Below, piece after piece: positions 51,760 to 59,935 of a DNA stretch of 64,000 nucleotides (within the stretch, counting starts at the first letter, position 1; each line of letters starts with the position of its first letter). A model generated the notes under the pieces. It saw nothing but the letters and a program-made list of their open reading frames with translations, had not been told where the DNA came from and made no database searches. The position numbers and the translations under genes were made by a program. This stretch comes from OCS116 sp051531935 (lineage in GTDB: Bacteria; Pseudomonadota; Alphaproteobacteria; Rhizobiales; OSC116), in assembly GCA_051531935.1 (NCBI GenBank), contig JAOPTR010000002.1, positions 62,001 to 126,000 of the forward strand. Reading direction: 5' to 3'.

Positions 51760-53916
51760 ATGAACATTCAAACCAACCTAATGAAGAAGCCAAAAGCCAC
51801 TTACTTAAATGGTAGAAACTTAAAATTAACTTCGGCAACGTCATTGACTCTATTGTTAGCCGCTTGTGGCGGCAGTGAAACCCCCAATGCTGGCCCAAGT
51901 GAAATTCGCGGCGATGATTTAGCCAATACATTAACTGGTACACCTGAACCAGATACCATATTTGGCCTCGGTGGCGACGATATTATTACAGGCCTAGCTT
52001 CAAATGATAGACTCTTCGGTGGTGAAGGTAATGATACCTTAAATGGCGGTAGCGGGAATGATGTTTTACAAGGCGGTTCAGGCGGTGATGTGTTGAATGG
52101 TGGGGCTGACATTGATACGGCTAGCTATGAGGGTTCATCTGCCGCTGTTAATGTAAGTCTAATTACCAACATTGGTATTGGAGGTGATGCTGAGGGAGAC
52201 ACTCTAACTTCAATTGAGAATCTAACGGGTAGCAATTTTAATGACACATTAGTCGGCAATGGCGCAGCAAACTTATTATCTGGCATCGGTGGAAATGATG
52301 TTTTAGAGGGCGGTGCTGGAAATGATGTTTTACACGGCGGTGCAGGCGCTGATGTGTTGAATGGTGGGGCTGACATTGATACGGCTAGTTATGAAGGTTC
52401 ATCTGCCGCTGTTAACATAAGCCTAATCACTAACGTTGGCATTGGCGGCGATGCTGAGGGAGACACTCTAACTTCAATTGAGAATTTAACGGGTTCAAGT
52501 CATAACGATACTTTAATTGGCAATGCAAACGTCAACATAATTCGTGGCGGCGATGGTGGTGATGTTATAACTGGCGGTGCTGGTGACGATGAATTATTTG
52601 GTGATAATGGTAGTGACACCTTTTTTGGGGGCGCAGGTGCAGACAAAATAGACGGTGGAGACGGCCAAGATTTTTTAACTTATGCGTTGGCACCTTCGGC
52701 CATAGCCGCAAATTTGGATCTTGGTCAAGGCCAATTTGGCATAGCCCTTGGCGATACTTATGTTTCAATTGAAAATTTAGTGGGAAGCGATTTTAATGAC
52801 GCATTAATTGGGAATGACTTAGGAAACGCTTTATATGGCAATGGCGGAAACGATCTTATCCATGGCCGAGCTGGTGATGATCTGCTAATTGGTAGCAGTG
52901 GTAACGATAGATTAGAAGGTGGGCAAGGCGAGGATCAACTACGGGGCGGTAATGGAAATGACCTTTTAATAGGCGGTTCAGGCGCTGATAATTTAGATGG
53001 TGGTGCCGGGATTGATACGGCTAGCTATGAAGACTCATTTGACGGTGTTTCTATAAATCTGTTCCAAAATACTGCCGGTTATGGTGATGCTGAGGGAGAC
53101 ACTTTAACATCAATTGAGAATTTAACAGGCACAAGCGAAGACGATAACTTATATGGGAGTGCAGATGCCAACATACTTCGTGGCGGTGATGGCCATGACT
53201 TCCTATATGGCGATAATGGTGACGATCAACTATTTGGCGAAGGTGGCCGTGATTATTTGCGCGGTGGGCAAGGTGAAGATCGCCTTTTGGGTGGCAGTGG
53301 AAATGATCGTTTAATAGGCGGCGCAGGCGCTGATGTTTTAAATGGCGGAGTCGGGAATGATTTGGCTAGCTATTCTGTCTCAACCTCAGCTGTTTTTGTA
53401 AGCCTAACCTCACACACTGGCAATGGCGGTGATGCTGAGGGAGACACTCTGACTTCAATTGAAAATATATCGGGTTCAATTTTTAACGATCTTTTATCTG
53501 GCGATGCAAACGTCAACTTCCTTAACGGTGATTCTGGAGACGATAGCCTTTTCGGTTACGCGGATGATGACACTCTCATTGGCGGTCGTGGAAATGACTT
53601 TTTAGTTGGCGGAACAGGAGCGGATTTATTAGTTGGGGACTCTGGGGTAGATAAGGCAGTACTCGATGGCTTGATTCAGACGTATATTATTAATGTTTTA
53701 GATGGTTCAATTGAAGTTTCCTCAACTGGGCTTGGTGCAGATGGCAGTACAGAGAAGTTATATGAAATTGAGCTTTTACAAATAAACGGAGTCGAAACCG
53801 ACGTTGCAAATCTTTGGAGTTCTATAGGTGCAGAGCAAGCAAAGTTTATTGATGAAACAGGCTTTACAAGTTGGTTAGATGAGTCTTACTACTATGACGA
53901 CGGTATTATGATTTGA
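51760..53916 (+). CDS. RTX (hemolysin-type calcium-binding repeat) lipoprotein
   Basis: A 718-residue protein. The N-terminus has a twin Lys region and a lipobox, LLLAAC with Cys36, predicting a lipid anchor rather than plain type I secretion. The body is made of GGxGxDxL nonapeptides (for example GGEGNDTLNGGSGNDVLQGG) that form calcium-loaded beta-rolls. They alternate with longer units ending GGDAEGDTLTSIENLTGS, seen about five times with a first period of 88 residues. The C-terminus (SIGAEQAKFIDETGFTSWLD) is non-repetitive. It is divergent from the GH114-fusion regulator. Probably a surface or matrix protein. Confidence 0.88.
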   Translation: MNIQTNLMKKPKATYLNGRNLKLTSATSLTLLLAACGGSETPNAGPSEIRGDDLANTLTGTPEPDTIFGLGGDDIITGLASNDRLFGGEGNDTLNGGSGNDVLQGGSGGDVLNGGADIDTASYEGSSAAVNVSLITNIGIGGDAEGDTLTSIENLTGSNFNDTLVGNGAANLLSGIGGNDVLEGGAGNDVLHGGAGADVLNGGADIDTASYEGSSAAVNISLITNVGIGGDAEGDTLTSIENLTGSSHNDTLIGNANVNIIRGGDGGDVITGGAGDDELFGDNGSDTFFGGAGADKIDGGDGQDFLTYALAPSAIAANLDLGQGQFGIALGDTYVSIENLVGSDFNDALIGNDLGNALYGNGGNDLIHGRAGDDLLIGSSGNDRLEGGQGEDQLRGGNGNDLLIGGSGADNLDGGAGIDTASYEDSFDGVSINLFQNTAGYGDAEGDTLTSIENLTGTSEDDNLYGSADANILRGGDGHDFLYGDNGDDQLFGEGGRDYLRGGQGEDRLLGGSGNDRLIGGAGADVLNGGVGNDLASYSVSTSAVFVSLTSHTGNGGDAEGDTLTSIENISGSIFNDLLSGDANVNFLNGDSGDDSLFGYADDDTLIGGRGNDFLVGGTGADLLVGDSGVDKAVLDGLIQTYIINVLDGSIEVSSTGLGADGSTEKLYEIELLQINGVETDVANLWSSIGAEQAKFIDETGFTSWLDESYYYDDGIMI

Positions 53917-54037
53917 ACAATTCGCAAATATTGTAAATATGAAATCGGTTAACGTGATCGAAAAGAAAGGTTCAGTGAGTGACGTGTTGATGTTGATCGC
54001 TCAAAATGTCCTCCATATTTTTAAAATAAACACTGGA

Positions 54038-54344
54038 ATGAAAACCACGAATGCCATTATACCTAACACCAAAAGCCTATCTCTAACAAAAGCAAAAAGC
54101 CATTGATGTTGCTGTCTGCAACATCAATGGCCGCATTGTTAACAGCCTGTGGTGGAGGTGGTGATGGAGTTGGCGGGGCAATGCGCTCGCCATAATTTCA
54201 GGAGCAATGGCCGAAAATTAAACCCTCACAGCCAATCTATCGGTAACTGATGCCGCTTCCATAACCCACCAATGGCAGAGTGGTGGCGTGAATTTTACAG
54301 GCGTACCTCTTAGGAACACCAATAAAAGTATATGTGCAATTTAA
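54038..54344 (+). pseudogene. decayed secreted lipoprotein with Ig-like repeat
   Basis: Starts MKTTNAIIPNTKSLSLTKAK, meets TGA in frame, and after one shift continues PLMLLSATSMAALLTACGGG, a lipobox matching the RTX protein's layout. After another shift come TLTANLSVTDAASITHQWQS and GGVNFTG, the pattern of Ig-like repeats of large surface proteins. At least two frameshifts and an early end. A 9-bp inverted repeat, AGGAACACC / GGTGTTCCT, at 54312-54359 closes the region. Confidence 0.5.
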
Positions 54345-54417
54345 AAAATAGGTGTTCCTGCAATCATCACGAAGCAGAAGCGGCTTTGCGCTGCCACTGC
54401 TTTGTGCGTTTATTAGT

Positions 54418-54753
54418 TTAAAGTTGATCGTAGGCACGAAGGGCATCTGCGGCGTACATAAGTGCTGGCCCGCCACCCATATAGACACACATGCCTAAAA
54501 CTTCGGACAGTTCTTCTTTGGTTGTGCCAAGTTTTTTAAGTGTTTTGACATGAAACCCGATGCACCCATCGCAATGTTGAGTGATACCTATGGCGAGGGC
54601 GATGAATTCTTTGGTTTTTTTGTCGACTTGACCATCAGCACTTGCAGCGCTTGACATGGCCGAAAAGCCCTTCATTACATTTGGTTGTAATTTGCTAAGC
54701 TCACCAACATATTGACTAATGCCTTTAGTGATATCATTAAATTCTTTGCTCAT
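54418..54753 (-). CDS. AhpD-like carboxymuconolactone decarboxylase family protein
   Basis: A 111-residue protein of the CMD/AhpD fold. The redox pair lies in ITQHCDGCIGFH (Cys61, Cys64 and the following His), typical of alkylhydroperoxidase-like members rather than true decarboxylases. The start at 54753 (MSKEFNDITKG) follows GAGAGAAAAAAA; a longer frame from 54798 is less likely. It probably has thiol-dependent peroxidase activity in the cytoplasm. It stands alone, 300 bases from the di-haem peroxidase operon. Confidence 0.87.
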   Translation of the reverse strand: MSKEFNDITKGISQYVGELSKLQPNVMKGFSAMSSAASADGQVDKKTKEFIALAIGITQHCDGCIGFHVKTLKKLGTTKEELSEVLGMCVYMGGGPALMYAADALRAYDQL

Positions 54754-55053
54754 TTTTTTTCTCTCATTGTGGTTTAATGAAGCTGAAGATATAAACACAT
54801 TTATACATTAGCAATTGCTAATATTGTCGCACCTTGAAATTAACTTTACCTGCTGTGCGTAAGTGATTTTGACGCAATTAAAAGCCCGGAACATCTGCTC
54901 CTACACACGGGCAATATTTGGGCGACTGTGGCTGAAGGTTGAACGACGGAAGAGGGGCGGAAAGCGCCCTGATTGATGTCAGCGCTTAAGGAGCCAAAAG
55001 GATCGCGTCAATTCTAATCTTTGTTACGGCCTATCAAAAAGATTAGTCAACTC

Positions 55054-56256
55054 CTACAGCATATTCAAAAATGCCTCAAGCGCGCGTTTTTCACTCTCAG
55101 AAAGACCCAGCGGTTCCAGTTCGGAATGTCCACTAGGGGAAGCTGGTGCAACGTCGTAATGCTCGATTACGTCTGCCAAACTGGTTAGCTGACCTGCGTG
55201 CATGTATGGTGGGCGACCAGCGACTCCGCGCAGGCTCGGAGATTTGAAGGCGCGCTCATACAAATGCGTATCACGCGACATGAATTGCAATTCACCACAT
55301 TCATTTGGATTTGCATCGCTATAGCGGCCAAGGCAATTGAATGGATCGGATATAACTTGAGCAATCCCATCGGTACGCCCCTGATCCGTAGGCGGATTTA
55401 TAGAGCTGGCAACACCTGTGTTGTGAAAGAATTCGTCGGTGAGACGAGGGCCGTTGTGGCAATTCGTACAGTTACCTTTCCCGATGAACACTCGGAACCC
55501 TTCGATTTCCTGAGACGTCAATGCAACGTCATCGGTGAGAGTTTTACTGGCCAGAATGGCGCTTACATAGCGATCAAGGCGGTTTTCAATTGGGTTTAAT
55601 GTTCGCTCAAACGCGGCAATTGATTTGGCTGTATTAGCAAATATCTGGTTAATTGAATGCTTGGTTTCTTCCTGCAGTTTTTGCCATGCCATCTGTTGGG
55701 TTTTATTGCCCAAAGGGCTGGCAGCTGGTGTGTCGGTAATGTCAGAAAATGGGCCAAACAAAGCTGTGTATTGATTTGAATATTTGAGAGTAACATGTGC
55801 GGCAACCTCACTGCGGGTCAGGCCGTGCTCGACAGCACTTTCCAAAGGGCCAATGGCCTGAGACCACAGAGAGTCTTTGCGCCCGTCCCAAAATAACCAA
55901 GGCGAATAGCTAGCGCCTCGCAGCGGCATTGTTCGTCGATCCGTAAAGCCAATCCCATTGCCGACGGGCAGATCATCTTGAAATTCTCGATCAGCGAGAT
56001 GGCAGCTTGCGCAAGAGACTTGACCATTTGCTGACAATTCGATGTCGTTAAACAATGTCTCCCCTAAAGCAATTGCCAGTGGATTGTCAGCCACGGCGTT
56101 GCTCGGATCATCAGGCAGAGGTGGTAAATTATCAAGGCTTAAGCTGCGCGCAATTTCGAGTTCGGTGTTGCTCAGGTTACTGCCTTTGAACAAATACAAC
56201 CCAATAGTACTGACAATCACTAGAGCAGCGATACCCAACAAATAGAAGCGCTTCAT
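55054..56256 (-). CDS. di-haem cytochrome c peroxidase (CCP/MauG family)
   Basis: A 400-residue periplasmic protein with an N-terminal membrane anchor (hydrophobic at about 4-23) and two CxxCH haem sites, CASCH (82-86) and CTNCH (263-267). LFNDIELSANGQ and REFQDD around the first haem and SLRGVAGRPPYMHAGQLTSL near the C-terminus are family blocks. It reduces hydrogen peroxide, or oxidises a partner in MauG style, using electrons from cytochrome c or cupredoxin. It follows the FixH-like gene by two bases. Confidence 0.92.
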   Translation of the reverse strand: MKRFYLLGIAALVIVSTIGLYLFKGSNLSNTELEIARSLSLDNLPPLPDDPSNAVADNPLAIALGETLFNDIELSANGQVSCASCHLADREFQDDLPVGNGIGFTDRRTMPLRGASYSPWLFWDGRKDSLWSQAIGPLESAVEHGLTRSEVAAHVTLKYSNQYTALFGPFSDITDTPAASPLGNKTQQMAWQKLQEETKHSINQIFANTAKSIAAFERTLNPIENRLDRYVSAILASKTLTDDVALTSQEIEGFRVFIGKGNCTNCHNGPRLTDEFFHNTGVASSINPPTDQGRTDGIAQVISDPFNCLGRYSDANPNECGELQFMSRDTHLYERAFKSPSLRGVAGRPPYMHAGQLTSLADVIEHYDVAPASPSGHSELEPLGLSESEKRALEAFLNML

Positions 56257-56258
56257 AC

Positions 56259-56687
56259 CTAGAACACCAGATTGAAAGTTACGGTGTCGCTAATTTTACC
56301 TGCAGTAATCGCCAGTTTAAATTCCCACCAACCACGCATATTAAACCGCACGCCTTCGATTTTATAATGTCCTTCACCAAGGCTTTCGGTCATGAGTGGA
56401 TTGGTTGGTAAGCCGTGGCCGTGTTGCGGCATGCCACCATCAATTGCAAGCGTAGCGTTCTCAACAGGGTCCCCATCGGCAGATGTGATCGTTGCAATCC
56501 AACTGTGTAGATCGTTACGCCGAAAGTCTGGATCTTCTGACACAATACTAACTGTGAAATGTTGGGCTTGGGTCATGCGAGTGGTTGCAAGGTTAAGGTC
56601 ATCAGGGATTGATTGCATCATTTTGAAGGTGACAAACGCGACGGCGCATATTGCAAGAACACCAACAAGGATCAATATTTTTTTCAT
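56259..56687 (-). CDS. membrane-anchored FixH/YtkA-like protein
   Basis: A 142-residue protein with one N-terminal helix (about 4-22) and a periplasmic beta-sandwich of the FixH/YtkA type: HSWIATITSADGDPVENATL, MPQHGHGLPTNP with clustered His/Met, and RFNMRGWWEFKLAIT. YtkA-like proteins are linked with copper or cytochrome oxidase biogenesis. Its start overlaps the stop of a 28-codon ORF, and the peroxidase gene starts two bases after it, so it probably assists the peroxidase. Confidence 0.8.
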   Translation of the reverse strand: MKKILILVGVLAICAVAFVTFKMMQSIPDDLNLATTRMTQAQHFTVSIVSEDPDFRRNDLHSWIATITSADGDPVENATLAIDGGMPQHGHGLPTNPLMTESLGEGHYKIEGVRFNMRGWWEFKLAITAGKISDTVTFNLVF

Positions 56688-56770
56688 TCTGCTTCCTTCA
56701 GCATAGCTTCTATGTGGGCGATGCGGCGCTCGATAACACTGGATTTTTCATCAAGTGTTGCCATAGACAT
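56684..56770 (-). CDS. 28-residue coupled ORF ahead of the FixH-like gene
   Basis: Encodes MSMATLDEKSSVIERRIAHI then EAMLKEAE, a short amphipathic helix with heptad-like Leu/Ile spacing. Its TGA overlaps the ATG of the FixH-like gene (ATGA). Ribosome-site support is weak. It may be a real micropeptide, a leader, or the stump of a longer protein. Confidence 0.35.
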   Translation of the reverse strand: MSMATLDEKSSVIERRIAHIEAMLKEAE

Positions 56771-56890
56771 CTGTCTGTTTGATTAGTGTAAGCCTCACCG
56801 CGTAAAATAGGAAGGAGATTTTAAATTGACCTGTCATATCCAGAGAATAAGGATACTTGATAGGCGGCTCTTCACATATAAGCGCGGATT

Positions 56891-57058
56891 ATGAAACAAA
56901 TAAATGAGTTGGTTCTAAAAACTAAATCCCCGCCTAAGTGGTTCACTTTCATTTGCCAATTTACACTTCTGGTAGTTCATTTAAAAGCACTGAAATCGAA
57001 TTTTAAGTCAGCAGCTGAACAGCTGAGCGTAAGCCCATTTGTTTTATGGAAGACCTGA
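56891..57058 (+). pseudogene. truncated LysR-like DNA-binding fragment
   Basis: A 55-codon frame ends with LKALKSNFKSAAEQLSVSPF, which resembles the first helix-turn-helix of LysR/GcvA proteins (LRAFEAAA...SFxxAAxxLxVxPxAVS). The frame then stops; no effector domain follows. The rest of the 560-base gap (56771-57329) shows no gene. Confidence 0.3.
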
Positions 57059-57329
57059 TATGTCAAGTAAATCATGGGCGTTTCTTACTCTCCTTGCTCC
57101 TACTGGAACCTGCAAGGTTTCTACTAACCCTAGGGGTGTTTCAGACTGCGGGGCAAAGAAGTAGGTGAAATATTTTATATAAATCAATTAATATAGGTTT
57201 TAATAGTAAAGTATTATGTAAAAACATATTGTTTATAGAATTAATAATTCTTTAAGTTGGTGTTTAGTTTTCATATTTTTAGCAACAGTCAAGATGGACC
57301 ATCCACTCAGGACAGCCCTTGTCTCTAAC

Positions 57330-58364
57330 TTATTTACCAAGAAACGCTCGGATCAAAGGCAATGTTTCCTTCGGATTGTCCCAAATCATATCGTGACCTG
57401 AGTTTGGTACAATCATCAGCTCTCCTTGTTGAAAATAGTTTAGATGAACACGCTGCGCGTCTTCGCCGAGCCAGTCATTACATGCGCTGGCGAGCAACAG
57501 CACTGGTCCAGTATAATTTTCGGCACCTTGGGCAATAAGGTCAATTTCGGCAGCACTGGTATTGCCTGCAGTTTCACTAGCCGTTGCACCAAATCGCCAC
57601 GCGGCTGCATCGAATTCCTCTCCTGGACAATGGTAAGGGTTTTCTGGATGATTGACGAATTGGTGAATAATTTCACCCATCATATAATCTTCGCTAGCGT
57701 TAGAGTCTGGGCCGGACACATGCAGCGACTGAAAACCAATGACGGCAACATCTTTATAAAATCCGAAGCCAGACAAAAATGGTTTTGCTTCTGTCGTCCA
57801 AACCTGCGCCTCCTCGCCAGTGAAAAATCCTGGTTCCAGCAAAATTGCGCGAGCAACTTTTTTCGGAGATTTTCCTAAATAAGCGGTTCCAAGCATTGCG
57901 CCCCAGGAATGCCCCAACAATGTCACAGGGCGATCTGGAGAATATTTATCAATTACTGCGTCAAGCTCTGCCAAATACTTTGGGACGCTCAGTTCTTCTG
58001 CCGGAACTCTTTCGGACAATCCCGCGCCTCTTTGGTCGTAAAACACGACAAAATTGGTGTCTGCAAGCGATTTCGCGCCAAGTTGTGATCGGTAATCACC
58101 GCCCGGACCACCGTGAAGTACAATGATCACCGGGTTCGATGGATCGCCGTATGTCTCTGCATGCAGACGAATGCCGTCGATTTCAATTTGTGGAAGCGAC
58201 GCATCGTTCAAAACGGTAGCAACAATTGGGTATTGCCCAGATGTGTTGAAAAACAAACCGAGGGCAGCCAAGATTAGCACCCCGATTATGCCACCCAATA
58301 TAGCAGAGCTAATTTTAAATATTTTCATTAACCTTTTAGCATTATTTTTTAATTGCATTAACAT
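57330..58364 (-). CDS. membrane-anchored alpha/beta-hydrolase (proline iminopeptidase-like)
   Basis: A 344-residue hydrolase with an N-terminal membrane or signal helix (KISSAILGGIIGVLILAALG). The family motifs HGGPGGDYRSQLG (oxyanion), VVFYDQRGAGLSERVP and LGHSWGAMLGTAYL (nucleophile) are those of peptidase S33, with SGHDMIWDNP giving the His. An alternative start at 58328 (MKIFKISSAI) is near AAAAGG. It is divergent from a Crp-family gene across 71 bases, a likely regulator. Confidence 0.86.
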   Translation of the reverse strand: MLMQLKNNAKRLMKIFKISSAILGGIIGVLILAALGLFFNTSGQYPIVATVLNDASLPQIEIDGIRLHAETYGDPSNPVIIVLHGGPGGDYRSQLGAKSLADTNFVVFYDQRGAGLSERVPAEELSVPKYLAELDAVIDKYSPDRPVTLLGHSWGAMLGTAYLGKSPKKVARAILLEPGFFTGEEAQVWTTEAKPFLSGFGFYKDVAVIGFQSLHVSGPDSNASEDYMMGEIIHQFVNHPENPYHCPGEEFDAAAWRFGATASETAGNTSAAEIDLIAQGAENYTGPVLLLASACNDWLGEDAQRVHLNYFQQGELMIVPNSGHDMIWDNPKETLPLIRAFLGK

Positions 58365-58435
58365 TTGAGAATCTTTCGTTATACTTTGTGGGGTTAAGCC
58401 CTAGATACTATCATTTGGGCGATTAGGTTTGTGTA

Positions 58436-59113
58436 GTGGCATTGGATTGCTCCGTTGCTAGATTGCAGCATGAATATTGTGAGTGCCGCCGCCGCGCATT
58501 ATCAAATGATAACAAACGATCGGAATTTTCTGTGTTTTTGAATAAAATTGATTTGCTAACCCAGATTATCGCGTCGATTCAAAAAATAAGCGACGCAAAT
58601 AGCAAAAGATTATGCAGCGTCGCCAGATTCAAGAAGTTGGAAAAAGGCGATATTCTGGTTCATCAAAGCAGCGAGAATCATTCTGAATATTTTCTTTTGG
58701 AGGGCAAATGTCGGAACCTAATACGGGATGCAAGGGGCCGAGAAGTAACGCTTGGGTTCACTAATGGTCTCGGAATTTTGCCACCCAATATAGCAAGAAC
58801 ACGTGAAGGAAATTCGCTTGTTGAAATAGAAATGCTAGCAAAATCCGAAATTGCGATCGTCGACAGCGACAAACTTATAGAACTAATGGTTGAAGACGAG
58901 GAAATTCGCGATTGGGGCAATACGGTTATGCGCCGGGAGTTGCAAAGAATGATGGGCAGGGAGTGGAGCCTTGCTGCGCTTTCAGCACACGAAAAACTGG
59001 AATGGTTCCGCAACGACTTCCCTGATGGTGAGACAACATTTTCACATGTTCACATTGCAAGTTATCTGGGAATCACGCCCGTAACCTTAAGCCGTGCACG
59101 GACTCGGGACTAA
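58436..59113 (+). CDS. Crp/Fnr-family transcriptional regulator
   Basis: A 225-residue regulator beginning with GTG. The cyclic-nucleotide-fold barrel runs from KKLEKGDILVHQSSENHSEY through LEGKCRNLIRDARGREVTLG, without the Arg/Ser phosphate-binding set of true CRP, and without Fnr cysteines in the usual places. The C-terminal helix-turn-helix ends SYLGITPVTLSRARTRD. It is divergent from the S33-type hydrolase. The N-terminal 30 residues are uncertain. Confidence 0.85.
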   Translation: MALDCSVARLQHEYCECRRRALSNDNKRSEFSVFLNKIDLLTQIIASIQKISDANSKRLCSVARFKKLEKGDILVHQSSENHSEYFLLEGKCRNLIRDARGREVTLGFTNGLGILPPNIARTREGNSLVEIEMLAKSEIAIVDSDKLIELMVEDEEIRDWGNTVMRRELQRMMGREWSLAALSAHEKLEWFRNDFPDGETTFSHVHIASYLGITPVTLSRARTRD

Positions 59114-59790
59114 CTCAATTATAATTGCTGTGAAATCAGATGGTAGCCGCGCACAATTCATTTTTTGCGTATGAATGCTTTTCGCGTGAAGCATACAATG
59201 GTCAGTCTGCGCTCAAAACTCAAATGTCCGATTTGCGAAAATTGGCTACCACCGTCGCCGGCTCAGCGAAAGACTGCTCACCGCCCATAGTTGTGAGTTG
59301 GCATGCAAAAGTGCCCCACCTATTTAGTTATAATTCACGCTTTTATGTGAGGGAATCCACCCAAAACAAAAAACTACACCTACTAATTTAGGGGCGATTC
59401 AGGTAATCATTAGTCAAGGTTCGGTTTCTAACCTCATCTCCCAAAACGTTGTGAGGAAATATTATGAGGCACTGAGAATCGTACTGGCCAACAGTCTCAT
59501 AGTAATACTTATTGAAATTATGCCCGATCTTATTGTTGAATTTATTTGAGCATCAATTAACAAAATAATTAGGGATTCGAACCTAAGAAATAAACATTTT
59601 AAAATAATAGGTTAAAGTTTGAGGTTTGGAGGATGGGGGAGGTGTGAAATATTTCGCAATAAATGTTTAAAATCAATACCTTAGAGATGCGTAGGGTGTA
59701 AACCTATGCCAAAAATTATATCACTTTTTATATACTGATTTTGGTTTAACAACAAATTTGAATAGCAATTATGGAATTACAAATTTGTCG
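59114..59790. other. intergenic stretch without recognised genes
   Basis: About 680 bases after the Crp-family gene. An 83-codon plus-strand frame at 59140 has no family pattern or ribosome site. The right half is very AT-rich. Nothing more can be supported. Confidence 0.45.
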
Positions 59791-59922
59791 ATGAAATTAG
59801 AGGCAATTCAATTTATCATAAAAGACAGGATACATGGTTTTTTTGGTTTTTTTACGGCCATTCTACTAACCATATTTTGCCTTCTACTCATAGACTATGC
59901 GCCGTCCTTGGGTATAAAATGA
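59791..59922 (+). CDS. 43-residue single-helix membrane protein, hypothetical
   Basis: MKLEAIQFIIKDRIHGFFGF leads into a membrane helix (FFTAILLTIFCLLLIDYA, about 20-37) and a short tail ending LGIK. Positively charged residues precede the helix. It is convergent with the efflux operon, with a 13-base gap. Ribosome-site support is weak (GGAATT about 13 bases upstream). Confidence 0.35.
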   Translation: MKLEAIQFIIKDRIHGFFGFFTAILLTIFCLLLIDYAPSLGIK

Positions 59923-59935
59923 TGCGACTAGATGT

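Noticed and set aside
59140..59391. 83-codon ORF after the Crp-family gene
   Set aside because: No start-site support, no motif, atypical composition.
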